64,000 nucleotides of DNA. Source: Leucaena leucocephala (taxonomy: Eukaryota > Streptophyta > Magnoliopsida > Fabales > Fabaceae). This document shows positions 35,743-47,826 of the stretch, piece by piece (positions within the stretch are counted from its first letter, which is position 1; each line of letters opens with the position of its first letter). The stretch covers positions 7,146,501 through 7,210,500 of the forward strand of contig CM073557.1 of NCBI GenBank assembly GCA_037074615.1, given 5' to 3'. The position numbers and the translations under genes are program-made. The notes beneath the pieces are model-generated. The model was not told the origin of the DNA and searched no databases. It was given only the letters and a program-made list of their open reading frames with translations.

Positions 35743-36600
35743 ATGGCCACCGACTCCTACAGTGATCCTGCCAGTCCATTCTACATTCACCCAAGTGAGA
35801 ATCCTGCCCTCATCTTAGTTGCCCCGCCACTTGATGGCACCAATTACCATGCCTGGGCACGTGCTATGAAGATGGCACTCCTAACTAAAAACAAGCTACA
35901 GTTCGTTGATGGCACAATTCCACCACCAGCTACCACCGATTCACTTTATCCTGCTTGGGAACACTGTAATACGCTGGTCCAGAGCTGGCTCACCAAGTCC
36001 CTTTCTCCCTCAATAGCGAAGAGCATTCTCTGGTTCGATAAGGCTTCAGAAATTTGGCACGATCTGTAGGTTCGCTATTCTCAGTCTGATATCTTTCGTA
36101 TTGCTGAGCTCCAGTGTTAGTAATTACTGCACTCAGTTGAAAATACTCTGGGATGAACTCTCCAACATCCGTCCTCTCAAAACTTGTGTATGCGGTTCCA
36201 CAACTGTTGCCCTTCATCACCGCGAAGAAGACCAAGTCATCAGATTTTTAAAAGGCCTCAATGAACAGTTTTCATTAGTTAAGTCCCAGATTCTCCTTCT
36301 TGGTCCTTTACCACCACTCAATCGTGTCTTCTCTCTTGTTCTCTAACAAGAATGAGACTATCACACTACTGAGCCGAAGGTTCTGATGGCCAAAGGACCT
36401 TGACCTGCGCCTACTGGTCTGCCTAATGCCTCCACTTCCTTTGGTTCTGCCTCTTCCTCAAAACAACCCAAACAATGTACCTACTGCTATAAGCGCGGTC
36501 ACACAGAGGAAACTTGCTACCGCAAACATGGCTTCCATCCTGGCTTCAGATTTCGTTCATCCACTTCTTCTCCCACTGTTAATCAAGTGACTAATTAGGA
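35743..36600 (+). pseudogene. copia gag with CCHC zinc knuckle, broken
   Basis: The frame from 35713 or 35743 to 36069 gives the Retrotran_gag_3 N-terminus (P-F-Y-I-H-P-S-E-N-P, then L-D-G-T-N-Y-H-A-W). It stops at TAG 36067-36069. The remainder continues in another frame (Y-C-T-Q-L-K-I-L-W-D-E-L) to a CCHC knuckle C-T-Y-C-Y-K-R-G-H-T-E-E-T-C near 36475-36520, ending at TAG near 36598. About a dozen residues are missing near 36110. Nucleocapsid of the retrotransposon. Confidence 0.88.
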
Positions 36601-36659
36601 CACTGATAATGTTCAAGGCCACACTACTGCATTACAAACTTCTCCACCGCCAACTCATG

Positions 36660-38163
36660 TTCAAAATCAGACCTGGGTCCTCACTGTATTACCTCTTGGA
36701 AAGAAATTGGTTGGATGTAAATGGGTTTTTCGAACCAAATTCAAGTCCACTGGTGCCTTGGACAAACACAAAGCTCAACTTGTGGCTAAGGGCTACACCC
36801 AAATGAAGGGATCGACTATCTTGACACCTTTTCTCCTATTGCCAAAATGACCACCCTTCGGCTATTACTCTCTATAGCTGCTGCTAAGAATTGGTTCTTA
36901 CATCAACTAGATGTAAACAATGCTTTCTTACATGGGGATTTGCATGAGGAGGTTTACATGGAACTTCCAAAGGGCTTCAAAGCTCCTCAACCTAACATGG
37001 TATGCAAACTTCAAAAATCTTTATATGGTCTCAAACAGGCAAGCCGACAGTGGTATTCAAAATTGTCCACTGCTCTTATCTCTTATGGGTATTGTTAATC
37101 TGCTTCTGATCATTCTCTTTTTCTCAAAGCTTCAGACTCATCTTTTATTGCAATTCTTATCTATGTTGATGATCTGGTCCTTGCTGACAATGATATGACT
37201 GAGATTAATCTGGTTAAGCAGCAATTACATGCTACCTTTACTATTAAAGATCTTGGTCCACTCAAATATTTCCTTGGTTTGGAACTTGCACGTTCTAAAG
37301 CTGGGATTTTCCTCTCTCAGAGAAAGTTTGCTCTTGAGTTACTTGAAGACTCAGGTTATCTTGCTTGTAAACCAGCATCTACTCCTATGGATCCACACTT
37401 AAAACTCTCTAAGGACCACAGCAAGCCCTTTACAGATCCCTTGTTATACAAACAGCTTGTGGGTAGACTTCAATATCTAACCACCACAAGACCATATTTG
37501 AGCTTCGCCACACAGCAATTGAGCCAATTCATGTCAGACCCCAAATATATTCACCTGCAAGCTGCGTACCGAGTGTTATGATACCTCAAGTCATCTCCTG
37601 GTGCAGGAATCTTCTTTTCTGCCACATCTGACTTGCGTTTACGAAGCTTCAGTGATTTTGATTGGGCTGGATGTGTTGCCACTAGATGTTCCGTATCTGG
37701 TTTTGCAATTTTCCTTGGACCTTCTCTAATTTCTTGGAAAGCCAAGAAGCAAGCTACTGTTTCTCGTTCATCTTCTGAAGCTGAGTATCGTGCTTTAGCC
37801 TCCACCACTTGTGAAGTTCAATGGCTCATTTATCTTCTTCAAGACTTTGACTTATCTCATATTGATCCTGCTCTCATTCATTGTGACAACCAGTCTTCTA
37901 TACACATAGCTGCAAATCCAACATTTCATGAACGCACCAAACACATTGAACTTGATTGTCATCTAGTTCGTGAAAAGGTGCAAGCCAAAATCATTCACCT
38001 GCTTCCTGTGCGCTCTGACAATCAACTGGTCGATGTCTTCACCAAGCCTCTACATGCTCCCAAATTTCATGAGCTTATTTCCAAGCTTGGCATGAAGAAT
38101 ATTCATGCTCCAGCTTGCGGGGGGTGTCAACCACATAATCTTGTTAATATTGTTATTAGATAA
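36660..38163 (+). pseudogene. copia reverse transcriptase-RNase H, few lesions
   Basis: Starts inside the reverse transcriptase domain (G-C-K-W-V-F-R-T-K) immediately after gag. A frameshift near 36810 and in-frame stops at 37096-37098 and 37579-37581 are the only breaks I see. It retains Y-V-D-D near 37163, Y-G-L-K-Q-A-S and the RNase H motifs S-S-S-E-A-E-Y, H-C-D-N-Q-S and D-V-F-T-K-P-L. The last open frame runs into the LTR (stop at 38161-38163), which is usual for copia. Confidence 0.92.
38117..38124 (+). other. Polypurine tract of small copia element
   Basis: GCGGGGGG directly before the 3' LTR. Confidence 0.7.
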
Positions 38164-38297
38164 CAATCATAACTTAATTCTGTTATGATTCTATTTTCTG
38201 TTGCTTAATTAGTTGAAAGTTAGTTGTATTATTTGATTATATATACTTGGATGATTAATAAAGCAATATAATTCATTTTCCCAACAGTTGCGTCACA
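38125..38297 (+). repeat. 3' LTR of small copia element
   Basis: 173 bp, TGTCAACC...GCGTCACA. Confidence 0.95.
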
Positions 38298-38302
38298 GAT
38301 AA

Positions 38303-39860
38303 ATTGTAATTCTTGGTAAAAATCTGCCATGCCTAAATTTGAGTTAATTACTATTAGCAGCTCACATCAAATTGAACCTTATGTTTTGACCCTTCTTTCT
38401 AAGAAATCATATATTGTTCTTGCTTCGCTGTACTCCATTTATCTGTTCAGACCATGCATTAATCAATACTATAATATACTAATACAGGGGAAATAGTTTT
38501 TTTTTAGGTTGATGACGAGAGGTTTTGAATCGAGGATCTTCTACCGGTAACCACTCGCTTCCCTCACCGTTACATATAGGATTATAAGTAGAAAAGTTAC
38601 AATCTTCCAAATAGAAACGGACACAACAGATAAAATATCGTGGTTATACGAGGCAATATCAAGGGTGCCTGTGCATGTCCACGTGGGTCAAAGGAATACA
38701 TAAATTTTTTATAGTGAGTAGGTTTTGGAACTCAATACTCCAAAAGGCCTGGTCCAATGTGTTGTCGGAAGTTTTGCGTAACTGGGCCTTCCTAGTAAAA
38801 GTGGATCCACTTACCTCGTCACATTGTAAAGTCCAAAATCGAATTAGTACTTGACATTGGCGATTGGTGGGCCCATTTTACATTTTTGAGCCTAATACCC
38901 GGACTAGACCCAGCCCAGAAGACATTTTATAAGTGATTTTACTAATTTTTTATATAATATATAAATATATATTTTGATTTTACTAAGAATCATACAAATA
39001 TTTTCTTATTTTTAAAAAATATACACATTTTTGTTGAAAAGAAAAGTATAAATTCTTTATTTATGTTGAAATTTGTTCACTATAATTTCTGGTAAAAACA
39101 CTATAATTCCATGTAGGCGAAGACTTATGCTCGTAGAAGGTTGAATTCTCCATATATAGTAATTTTTCTTTCCTGCCAACTAAATTAACACTGTAAGTTG
39201 ATTTAAAAGTACAAGCACGCGTCGTTTCCGAATGTTTGTGCGGACATTAATGCCCTGTTATTTTAATTAATAATTTCTGTATATATTTACAGCGTGCATT
39301 ATTAGGATCACAGCGGCAAGACATCATTAATCAATCAATTGCACCATACTTTTGACTGTTATGTTAACTTATTGTGGTCTAGCTTATGTACAGTTTATAG
39401 ATAATGTTTAGAATGGTTATATATATAATCTGATACTTTGGCCAAAAAAAAGAGAGCAAAAGAGACAGAGAAAAATTATAGCGTGATGTTTCTGGGGATC
39501 TATTAATGGCACTAATGAATAATGACATCAACATTTATAGAATACAATTTATAATGACTTTTAATTTCATTGACTGCGTAATTGAAAGTGTTTGTTCAGT
39601 AGCCATTTATACACGCGAACGCGGGGACACGTACAGGTGTTTGAAGGCATTCAGCAAAATCGAAAGAAACATTCATATATATATATATATATATATATAT
39701 CCTTCTCCAGATGCATGAAGATGTATCAATACACAGTACAATCGCCATAAAGAGCAGGCGATTTAATTTATTCCTCTCACGAGACACTTAATTATTTCAT
39801 TCCATTATCATTTGTTACATAGAGATAATTGATAATAAGAGTCCATCTTCAACCTAGTGT
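38303..39860. other. Spacer 3' of the thaumatin-like gene
   Basis: AT-rich; a GC-richer patch at 38640-38930 contains GTGGGCCC but no frame. (AT)13 at 39675-39700. Includes the 3' flank of the thaumatin-like gene, where no clear poly(A) signal stands out. Confidence 0.5.
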
Positions 39861-40779
39861 TCAAGGGCAGAATGTGATGACATAGTTAGGGCCTCCAGAA
39901 CAAGTGAAGGTGCTGTTCTTGTCATCATAAGCGTAGCTATAAGCATCAGGGCACTGCTGCTCAAAAAACTGAGAGTAATTAGTGGGTGGGCATTTGGCTG
40001 GCCCGCCGGCGAAGCTCCCGGTGCAACAATACTCAGGCTTGTTGAAGGCTACGCAAGCACTCTTGCACGCGATCACCTTCCCATCTGAGCCCTTCATTTG
40101 CAGATCCGCCGGGCACGCCGCGTTGATGTTCACCGGACAGCTCGACGGCTTGCAGTCGCCTTTCCCATCTTTCGGAGCTATGGACATGGGGATGTTGAAC
40201 CCGTCCACGTTGCTCACGTCGTAGAAATCCTTTCCTTTGTTTGCCGCCACAGTGAGTTCTATGAGGGTTGCGGGTGGGACTGCACCAGCACCGTTGCATG
40301 CTACTTGACCTGTGCCACAGTCTGCAGTGGCACAAGTGAACTTGCCTGCTTTATTAGAGCAGCCGGTTCGAGCCCAAAAGCGACCCGACCATGGAGATGG
40401 AACTTGTACGGTTGTAGGGGCTGATCCACTTTTCAACTCGAACCCGGTCTTGGACAGTTGAGGCTTTTGGTCACCGGTTAGAGTTCCCGGCCATACTGTG
40501 TATGGGCACTTGTTTTGAAAAGTGATTGTGGCAGCTTGAGATCCTGCACGAAATTAATTAAACATACGTGTTCATTATTAGAACGTGATGTCTTTAATAA
40601 AAGTATATGTACACATGCAGTGTAATATATATATATATATATATATAGAAAAGTAATAATATAAGAAAAGACAAGAAAACTAATTAAGAAGGTGAAAGAG
40701 AAGGAGGTATAGTAGTGAACATACCAGAGAAGAGGAAGAAGAAGGCCAAAGTAAGGGAGAGAACAACTTGGGTATTCAT
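39861..40779 (-). CDS. Thaumatin-like protein (PR-5 family), intact
   Basis: Two exons: 40779-40725 and 40543-39861, intron GT at 40724 and AG ending at 40544. The joined frame is 738 bp (245 residues plus TGA). Residues 1-19 with following residues form a hydrophobic signal peptide (M-N-T-Q-V-V-L-S-L-T-L-A-F-F-F). The mature part begins at about A-T-I-T-F-Q-N-K-C. It has the sixteen cysteines of the family in conserved spacing, ending in I-T-F-C-P, and the acidic-cleft residues (R in G-R-F-W-A-R, E in L-I-E-L-T, D-F-Y-D, D-G-F-N, G-D-C). Length and motifs are standard for a secreted, apoplastic PR-5/TLP without vacuolar extension; members bind beta-glucans and many are defence-related. The start is chosen because it alone gives a signal peptide in frame across the intron. 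A decayed relative lies at 44303. Confidence 0.95.
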
Positions 40780-40862
40780 GGTAATGAGATATAAGATGTT
40801 GGTAATAATTAAGGAAGGTATGTGTTTTTGAGTACGAGAATGGGAAGGCAGGACTAGGGGCA

Positions 40863-40870
40863 TATATATA
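40863..40870 (-). promoter_or_regulatory. TATA box of thaumatin-like gene
   Basis: TATATATA about 85 bp upstream of the ATG, on the correct strand side, in an otherwise less AT-rich stretch. Confidence 0.6.
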
Positions 40871-41008
40871 GGCACTGAGGTTTGGTTTGAAAGGTTGGAC
40901 TGGGCGTGGGGTATTATGATTTACACGCGGGATCAATAACATGGTGGGAACATGAGAATTGATGAGGAAATCCTTGGGCCCGAAATTGGTGGGAGAACCT
41001 TATAAATC

Positions 41009-41016
41009 TGACGTCA
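41009..41016. promoter_or_regulatory. TGACGTCA palindrome upstream of thaumatin-like gene
   Basis: A perfect bZIP-type palindrome about 230 bp upstream of the ATG. TGACG is the core bound by TGA-class bZIP factors in salicylate-responsive PR promoters; function here is inferred from position only. Confidence 0.45.
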
Positions 41017-44000
41017 CCTTGGACTTGCTTAATCCACTTCCTTGCACACCTCACTGAATTCCTTGAGTCAGTTTTCTTCCCTTCCCTTGAAGATGCTCAT
41101 TAGAAGATGTTAATAATGATAGGGATGAAACTACATAAGCTTCTATCTTAATAATCTCAGATATTAATTAACAAGCTGCGGAAGGATGAATATTAATTAG
41201 CACCGAGCTTACCCAGTTTTTTATAGCTCGATCGCTTTGTTCTGAAAGATGAAATTGACTCTTTTACGGTGCGCACTTATGGAATATCAATGTCGTTTGC
41301 TAGAGGGATCACGTATTATCCAAGGGGAAAACCACGATTTGAAATCTCTAATGTTAGTTACTTGAGAATTTTCAATCTACCAGCTTTAATTTCCCATAGG
41401 CTCGTTGTAAAAATAAATAGTTTGTAAAAATAGTAATAATAGTTCATGTCACACAATTATACTGATAATAATTACTTGTTTTTAAAGTTAAAAATTTTGC
41501 TAAAGACTACATAAATAAATTATAATTTATGCTTTTTCAATTAAAAACAAAAATTCATTTGTTTCTGAAAGTCATTACTTACATCACTCATACTTCAAAT
41601 TATTGCAATGAAATCTCATATGTTAAAAATAATAAAAGCACAAGTTCCTTGATAATTAATATTTAGGGAGAATAACAATAAGATCTCAAATGACGAAATT
41701 AATGACACTTAAATCGTCAATAATATTTATCTAAAAAATGAGTTGCAAATTAATATTGATTCAAATAATTGCAAATTCAAGAATCTTGGTTGTTGATAAG
41801 AAATTTAAGTTTCAAATATTACTTTTAGTTTGCAACTATTTGTTATAACTTTTTTTTTCCAGAATTTAACTGTCATTGTTTTTTTGGAACATAAATATAA
41901 TTCTCTCTCGTATTTATGTGTAATTTTCTTCTTGTCAACTTCTAATTAGTAACGTTGCAAAGTGTGCTAATTGGGAATTGGACCTAGTCAAGAACAAGTC
42001 TAATAGTAATAACAAAAATAATTATAAATATTATATAAATAAACTAAAATCTTTTGCTTTGTTCCTTACTTGTCCCTTTTTTCCATCTTCCTTATAGAAA
42101 CAAATTGACTTGACTCATGAATATTTCATTAATTTCGAATTTTCTTATGTGAATTATGTGGGCGCATGTCCATTAGTGTACTTTCCAAATTCTGATCCCC
42201 AAATTTCTTATCGATAGGTTTTTTCCCCTAAGAATACCCTTCCTCTGGCGAGTGACTCTTCTGGATCTTAGCTCGCATCCTACGATTGATGCCGTAACGG
42301 CAAGGACAGTGGTCCTTTTAGAATAAATATTCTCTGGCTTATATTTATCAATCATTTTTAATTAATTTATCAAACGAAATAAATTAATTAAAATTAGTTA
42401 AAGTTCATAAAATTACTCATATTTTCTAAAATATCTTTAATTAAGTGCAATAAATTCTAAGACAATTCTACTCATCTCTCCCAATGTCTCTCTCCATCGT
42501 AATATTTTTTGACAATATTCATACTAATTAATGACACTATTAGGAAAACAATTTAATTGCTTCATAAATTCTATGTAATGACTTATGTAGAAAGTGACCT
42601 ATAAAAAGGAAACTAATCTTATTTCACTTGCTTCTTTTCTTTTCTTTTCTTTTCTTTTCTTTTTTAAATTACGGTGATAATTAATGAATATCGCTGACTC
42701 AATCTAAGAAAACAAGTACAACATCAGAAATCGAGAGGAAGAAATGGGTTTTTACAGAGGAAGAAATAGGTAATGGAAACTAAAGGGGTGGGATAATTTC
42801 ATGTTTAAGTTGATGTTTTAGTTGTGCTGGAGATTATTATCTTCGTCTATGTCGTTTAATTATTAAATGCGTTAGTATTTTTCACTCCCTACAACTACTT
42901 GATTACTACTCCTCCTCCTCCTCCTTTTGTTATTGCTACTGCTATCAGTATTTCAAACTATTTGCCAGTTGTATTTATTGCTATTTGATTTTTCTATTAA
43001 GAAAATTAAAGTTGACGATTGAAGTCTTCATCCTCTATCTCCTACTTCTCATAAAATATAAGAGATTCTCAAATATCAAATATATAATAATAATAATAAT
43101 AAGTCTTATCTTATTACGTGGGACCAATGATACAGAGAAGAGTTTTGAAGAAAGAGACATGTCAAAGAGAGCTTTGAAGAGTCCCCCCCCCCCCCTTCCC
43201 GTTAACCCACGTAACCACACCACACCACAATTTTGCTTTTGATCTAAAAATGGGGATCTTTGTTCAATATGAGGCAAATTGCTAATAAGTAATAAGAGTA
43301 ATCCATGTATTTTAATAGTATCAATTACATAAAAAACTTGTCAAATAAAATTTCATCATTATATCATTATATGTAATTTTACTAATTTAAAATAAGGGAA
43401 AACACCATTTTTGAGATATTTGTACAGTTTTTATTTTTAATTTAGTATCTATGTGTTTTTTCTTTTTATTAAATATTTTAATTTTAATTTAATCTGTCAA
43501 AACAATCAAGTTCTGTACAAAGACTAACATTGCTAAATGAGTAAAATTGAATGATTTATTAAAAAACATAACACACATATCAAATTAAAAATTAAAAAAA
43601 TTATAAGTACCGCAATAATAGTTTTCCTTAAAATAACTAACAACAGTAAAACAGAATCCTAACCCTACTGAAATACATATAATGCCATACTTGTCATATT
43701 TACACACAAAGAATATAACTCATTCCAAATTAAATCAATTCATGGAAATAAAAATATGTGAGAAGTTTAAAACTATTCTAAAGTAGAAAAGTGGAAAATT
43801 TAAGTAAAACTTCTCTCAGACTACATTACCTCAGATTCAAGTTATTCACAAGAAACTTACTTGGAAATTACCCTTGAGGTTTGATAGGATAAAATTGGGA
43901 GTTAAGAAGTGGAAGTGGAAGTGGAATTAAGTATTTCCTTTATTTAGTATCATGGAACCCGATTCCACTTCTAACATTGTACCATATTTTAGTTCTATTA

Positions 44001-44302
44001 AAAAAGCTGAGAATTGAGATGGGTTTTATAGAAGTAAAATATTTTAGACTATTTTATCCTAACTTATGAAATTCCTATACAATTTTACTCTTTCTCAAAT
44101 TAGAACAAAATGACCTCTTCTTCTTCAACACGATGCCCCTCATTAGCAATGGCTTCCTTTTTCATCCTCGCCACTTTCGCTGACGCCATCTCCGTACTTG
44201 ACAAACACTAGTCACCTCGTCCTCTCCTGTGACGGCTTCGCTCTCCTTTTCGTCACTCACACCTCCATCCTCGTACCTGACTATGACAGTAACCAGTTTC
44301 TT
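41017..44302. other. AT-rich spacer
   Basis: No gene recognised. Contains the dispersed repeat at 41423-41595, a (TTTTC)n run at about 42633-42664, (AAT)n at about 43084-43102 and a run of 13 C at 43183-43195. Confidence 0.5.
41423..41595 (+). repeat. Dispersed ~175 bp repeat, copy B
   Basis: Same orientation as 32772-32946; see that entry. Confidence 0.8.
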
Positions 44303-44460
44303 TGCGCCACCGGTGATTGTGGTGGTCTATGGTAGTCACCTTGAGTGTAACAAAGCCGGCAGTGCAACTTTGGGGTCTCTATCTTAGTTTGGCATCCACC
44401 ATGGTGCGAATGACTATTCCTTTTACGGCGTCAACTTGATGGATAACTTCAATGAATGGA
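44303..44460 (+). pseudogene. Thaumatin-like protein fragment, decayed
   Basis: In three-frame translation, C-A-T-G-D-C-G-G (44303-44326) matches the thaumatin family core C-A-T-A-D-C-G of the intact gene. In a shifted frame from 44343, E-C-N-K-A-G-S-A-T-L is followed, after an in-frame stop, by S-F-Y-G-V-N-L-M-D-N-F-N, corresponding to C-N-G-A-G and D-F-Y-D-V-S-N-V-D-G-F-N of the intact gene in the same order and spacing. A possible upstream Met with a hydrophobic stretch lies at 44149. Opposite strand to the intact copy. Identification rests on motif order only. Confidence 0.55.
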
Positions 44461-46092
44461 AAGAGAGACAAAACAGAAGAGGAGGAAGAGAGACAAGAAA
44501 AATAAAGGCAAACAATGAGGGTAAAGAAGTCTTTTTATTCTACTTTCACCCAATTTTTTTTAAAAAAATATATATAAATTCTATACTCATTTCTATTATA
44601 CCAAACAAACTTTTAAATCTTATTTTCAACCTAATTCTATTTACACTTATACTTCCATAAAAAACTCTTCCATCCTACTAAATGTACCATAATAGTATAA
44701 GTTTGGGTTGGGGTCCTTGATAATTTACATCTTGTCGTTTCCCATTCTTCATATTTGTAGTTTTCCACAATTTCCACAGAATACATCAACCTTGAAGATT
44801 GGCCAGCTTCCATGACGTCTACATTGAGCTAATAATCCTCAATTATTAAAGGTAACATTAAGAAAATTTTCGTTTCCTTCGAACATAGCTCAATTATTTT
44901 CTCAAGTCAATTTAAATAGTCGTTGATTCTTATCGATAAAGAATCCCGATCTTTTGTGACTGGCTACATAATTGAACATTAGTTATTGTGCACCTTAGAC
45001 TATGGCATTGCATAAAACCTTGTGGTCATCGTGATTCGTAGTTTATCAATTATGTGGTTGTTTTTGTTTTTCCAAGTAGAGTGAAATGTGCCAACTTTGA
45101 AATAATAAATCACGAGAGTTTGATCACATAGGTGTCTCAACTAATATCCTAGATCTAACATATATAAATTTCAAAATATAAACCTAAGAAATCATAAACT
45201 TGCCTAAAGGAAGAAGATTAAATCATAAAATTGTTCAACTCTTACTCTAAAATATAGGAACTCAAACCACTATATCTCTCATCAAGAACTTAGAAGGAAA
45301 GGGATAGAATTATCAAAAAAAAATGAAGAGAATGATTGTGATAGTAGTGGTGATTGATTTGTCAAATGGAGGAGCTTTGGGATTCTTTATGTAGTCTTAG
45401 GATATGTCCTTGTGTCTTCCTTATTGATATGAGACTCTTGACTGATTAACTCTCCTAAAAATGATGATTTATCTTTAATTTATATTCCATGATCTTTAAT
45501 TATCTTCAATCTGTCATCTTTTCTAATATCTCTAAAGATAATCTATTTAACTTAAATATCCTAAAAACAATTCAAATAAAAAGAAATAGTATAAATGAGA
45601 TAAAATAACTAATAAGAAAATAGGAAAAGATAACACCTTTATCTATTATCCTTTAATTAAATTCAAATATTAGATATTGAGAAATTATCTTTAAATTAAT
45701 ATTAATATTAATATAATGTAATATTATTGGAGATATTTTGATTTTATCTAATTAGATATTATAATTTTCTCCTTAAATTTGGCAATTTCTCAATTAACAT
45801 TTCTCATAATATAATTATGTAGTAGTTGAAATGGGGCATAGTCATCATTTATTTATTTTTCTCAATTTCTTGAAATACATAAAAATAAAATACCTTCATC
45901 CAAATCAATTTAATCAACAGAAATAATAAAATTAATAAAAACACATTAAAATGATTTTTTAATCATTTAATTCGTATAATCAATTAAAGCACAAAGTAAG
46001 TAAAACTATTACAATGATACCTATTAATCATAAAAAATTTCCTAAAATAGATAGAAAATAATATGATAAAATAGGGATTCATCATCAATTTT
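44461..46092. other. AT-rich spacer
   Basis: No gene or element boundary recognised. Confidence 0.5.
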
Positions 46093-46440
46093 ACATTTTT
46101 CATTAAGCATGTTAACTTGGTATGTATCAAAAACAAAATCAAGCATGTTAACTTGCTAGATAACAATGATGGCAAACCAATCTTATTAAGAAAGATGAGA
46201 TAAAAACAATTTGAGCAAAGCTCATATTCCAGAGTCGAAAATGGATTTGGTTAGCATGATAAATCTGCGGAACAATGTAGTGTACATGGTTTTTAGAATT
46301 CTAGAGGGCAGTGGTAGAATCCGTTTGCTGATATGAGGTCCCGAGTATATAAGTTTGGATAGAGAGAAAAATAGAAGAAAATATAGGGAGAGAATATTAT
46401 AAAAGAAAATTTTTAATTATAAAAAATTATTATTTTTGAG
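46093..46440. repeat. Duplicate of CACTA target segment without the CACTA element
   Basis: 348 bp colinear with 11353-11537 joined to 19570-19734 (350 bp in total). A single AAT at 46274-46276 sits where the intact CACTA is inserted with AAT on both sides. Nature of the underlying repeat unknown; short minus-strand frames are shared by both copies. Confidence 0.88.
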
Positions 46441-47378
46441 AATTTTCAACGATGCCTAACAGAATACAGAATTGAATATTTCATTGATACCACTGAATAT
46501 TGGATACGATAGCCTGCAATAATATATATGGACATCTTTTCTATTAATTCCTATGGCCATCGAAGCTTCAAGTTTTCATTCAGGAATGATTTCAACCTAC
46601 AAATCAATATCAACAGTTTCAAGTGTGAGGAGTCAAACTTGATTTTCCCTAGCGTGTTGGTTCTACCATGGAGATGACACACGACTGGAGGAAAATAAGA
46701 ATCGATTTTCCCAAAATAAAATTAGGTTTTATGCATTTAAAAAAAGACTTTTGGTGAAAACAAGAGAAAAATGAGAATTGATTTTCCCAAGATAAAATTA
46801 GGTTTTATGCACTTAAAAAAAATTTGGTGACAAGAGAAGTCTCTACCAAAAGTAATCTTTTTTTATTTAAGAAAAAGTTTAAGTGAGTTGAGTCTCTGAA
46901 CTCATCAGGATTAAGGCATGACTTTAGACTTAAAAAGCATTTACAAAGAAATTATACTTACATATCATCCACCAATAAGGTTCTCTCATTAGTAACGGAA
47001 TTTCAATATACGATATTGTGAGTTATGAGTCAACTCCTTATTAAAGAGATCAATATTTATTGACAAAATAACTTTTAGTTAATACAAATTGTTGTTTCAA
47101 AAAATTATTTTAAAACATTATATATGTCTAAATTATATTAAATAATTTTATAAGATTAAAATTAAAAAAGATGAAAATTGAAATATGTAAAAAAAGAATA
47201 ATCGAGTAACCCAACTTTTTAAAAGTTTAATATAAAATAAAATCATTCAAAATAAAAATAAAATTTTGAAATTTGTGCAGAGAAAATACTAACTGAAAAA
47301 TATTTAAAATTTAAAATTTATTTCATTTTAAATCAATTTTTAAAATAATATAAAATAATGTATAAGTGTGTAGTTTAA

Positions 47379-47409
<31 letters not shown>

Positions 47410-47826
47410 TTTTAATTTTAAGACTAAAAATTTATTGTAGTCTTAAAATATGTCTCCTTGTATTATATTTTAATAGAAGACCTTTTTTAATTAATTAATA
47501 TAAACAAAAGCCAGTTATTGGCTTATACTTTGTTTGTCTCACGCATAGACGAGGGGTGAAAAATCTAATTCTTGACCCAAAATGAAAAACCAATTAATTT
47601 GAATGTTTTATTAATTGTCCTCACTTAAAATAGTGAACGAATACTGTAGTTATATCAAAAAATACACAAACAATAAAAATAAAATACAATATGAGACTTG
47701 AAATTAAAATCCGATTACAAAGACTCCAAAACTTTTAACCTATGACTACGAGTATTCCCCAGCACGCACCTGCAAAAGTTTATCTTAACAAGAATGTTAT
47801 ATGACATTCATGAAGACAAGGGCTTA
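46441..47826. other. AT-rich spacer with a 76 bp tandem duplication
   Basis: Two copies of GATTTTCCCAA(A/G)ATAAAATT-type sequence start at 46698 and 46774 (period 76). (AT)n at 47379-47402. No gene recognised. Confidence 0.6.

Larger units (their letters stand above)
35331..38297 (+). mobile_element. Small copia element with 173 bp LTRs, protease-integrase region deleted
   Basis: LTRs 35331-35503 and 38125-38297 are both 173 bp and differ at about seven positions. A perfect 5 bp duplication GATAA flanks them (35326-35330 and 38298-38302). The primer binding site TGGTATCTAGAGCC and a G-rich polypurine tract are in place. Gag (with CCHC knuckle) is followed within about 60 bp by reverse transcriptase, so protease and integrase, normally about 1.5 kb, are gone. 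Short LTRs and the gag type suggest the Ale/Retrofit group, which is an inference. Confidence 0.93.

Noticed and set aside
38640..38930. GC-richer patch with GTGGGCCC as a candidate promoter
   Set aside because: No gene starts on either side within a plausible distance.
40033..40424. Plus-strand and alternative minus-strand frames over the thaumatin-like gene
   Set aside because: Shadows of the real coding frame, which has the conserved cysteines and a matching signal-peptide exon.
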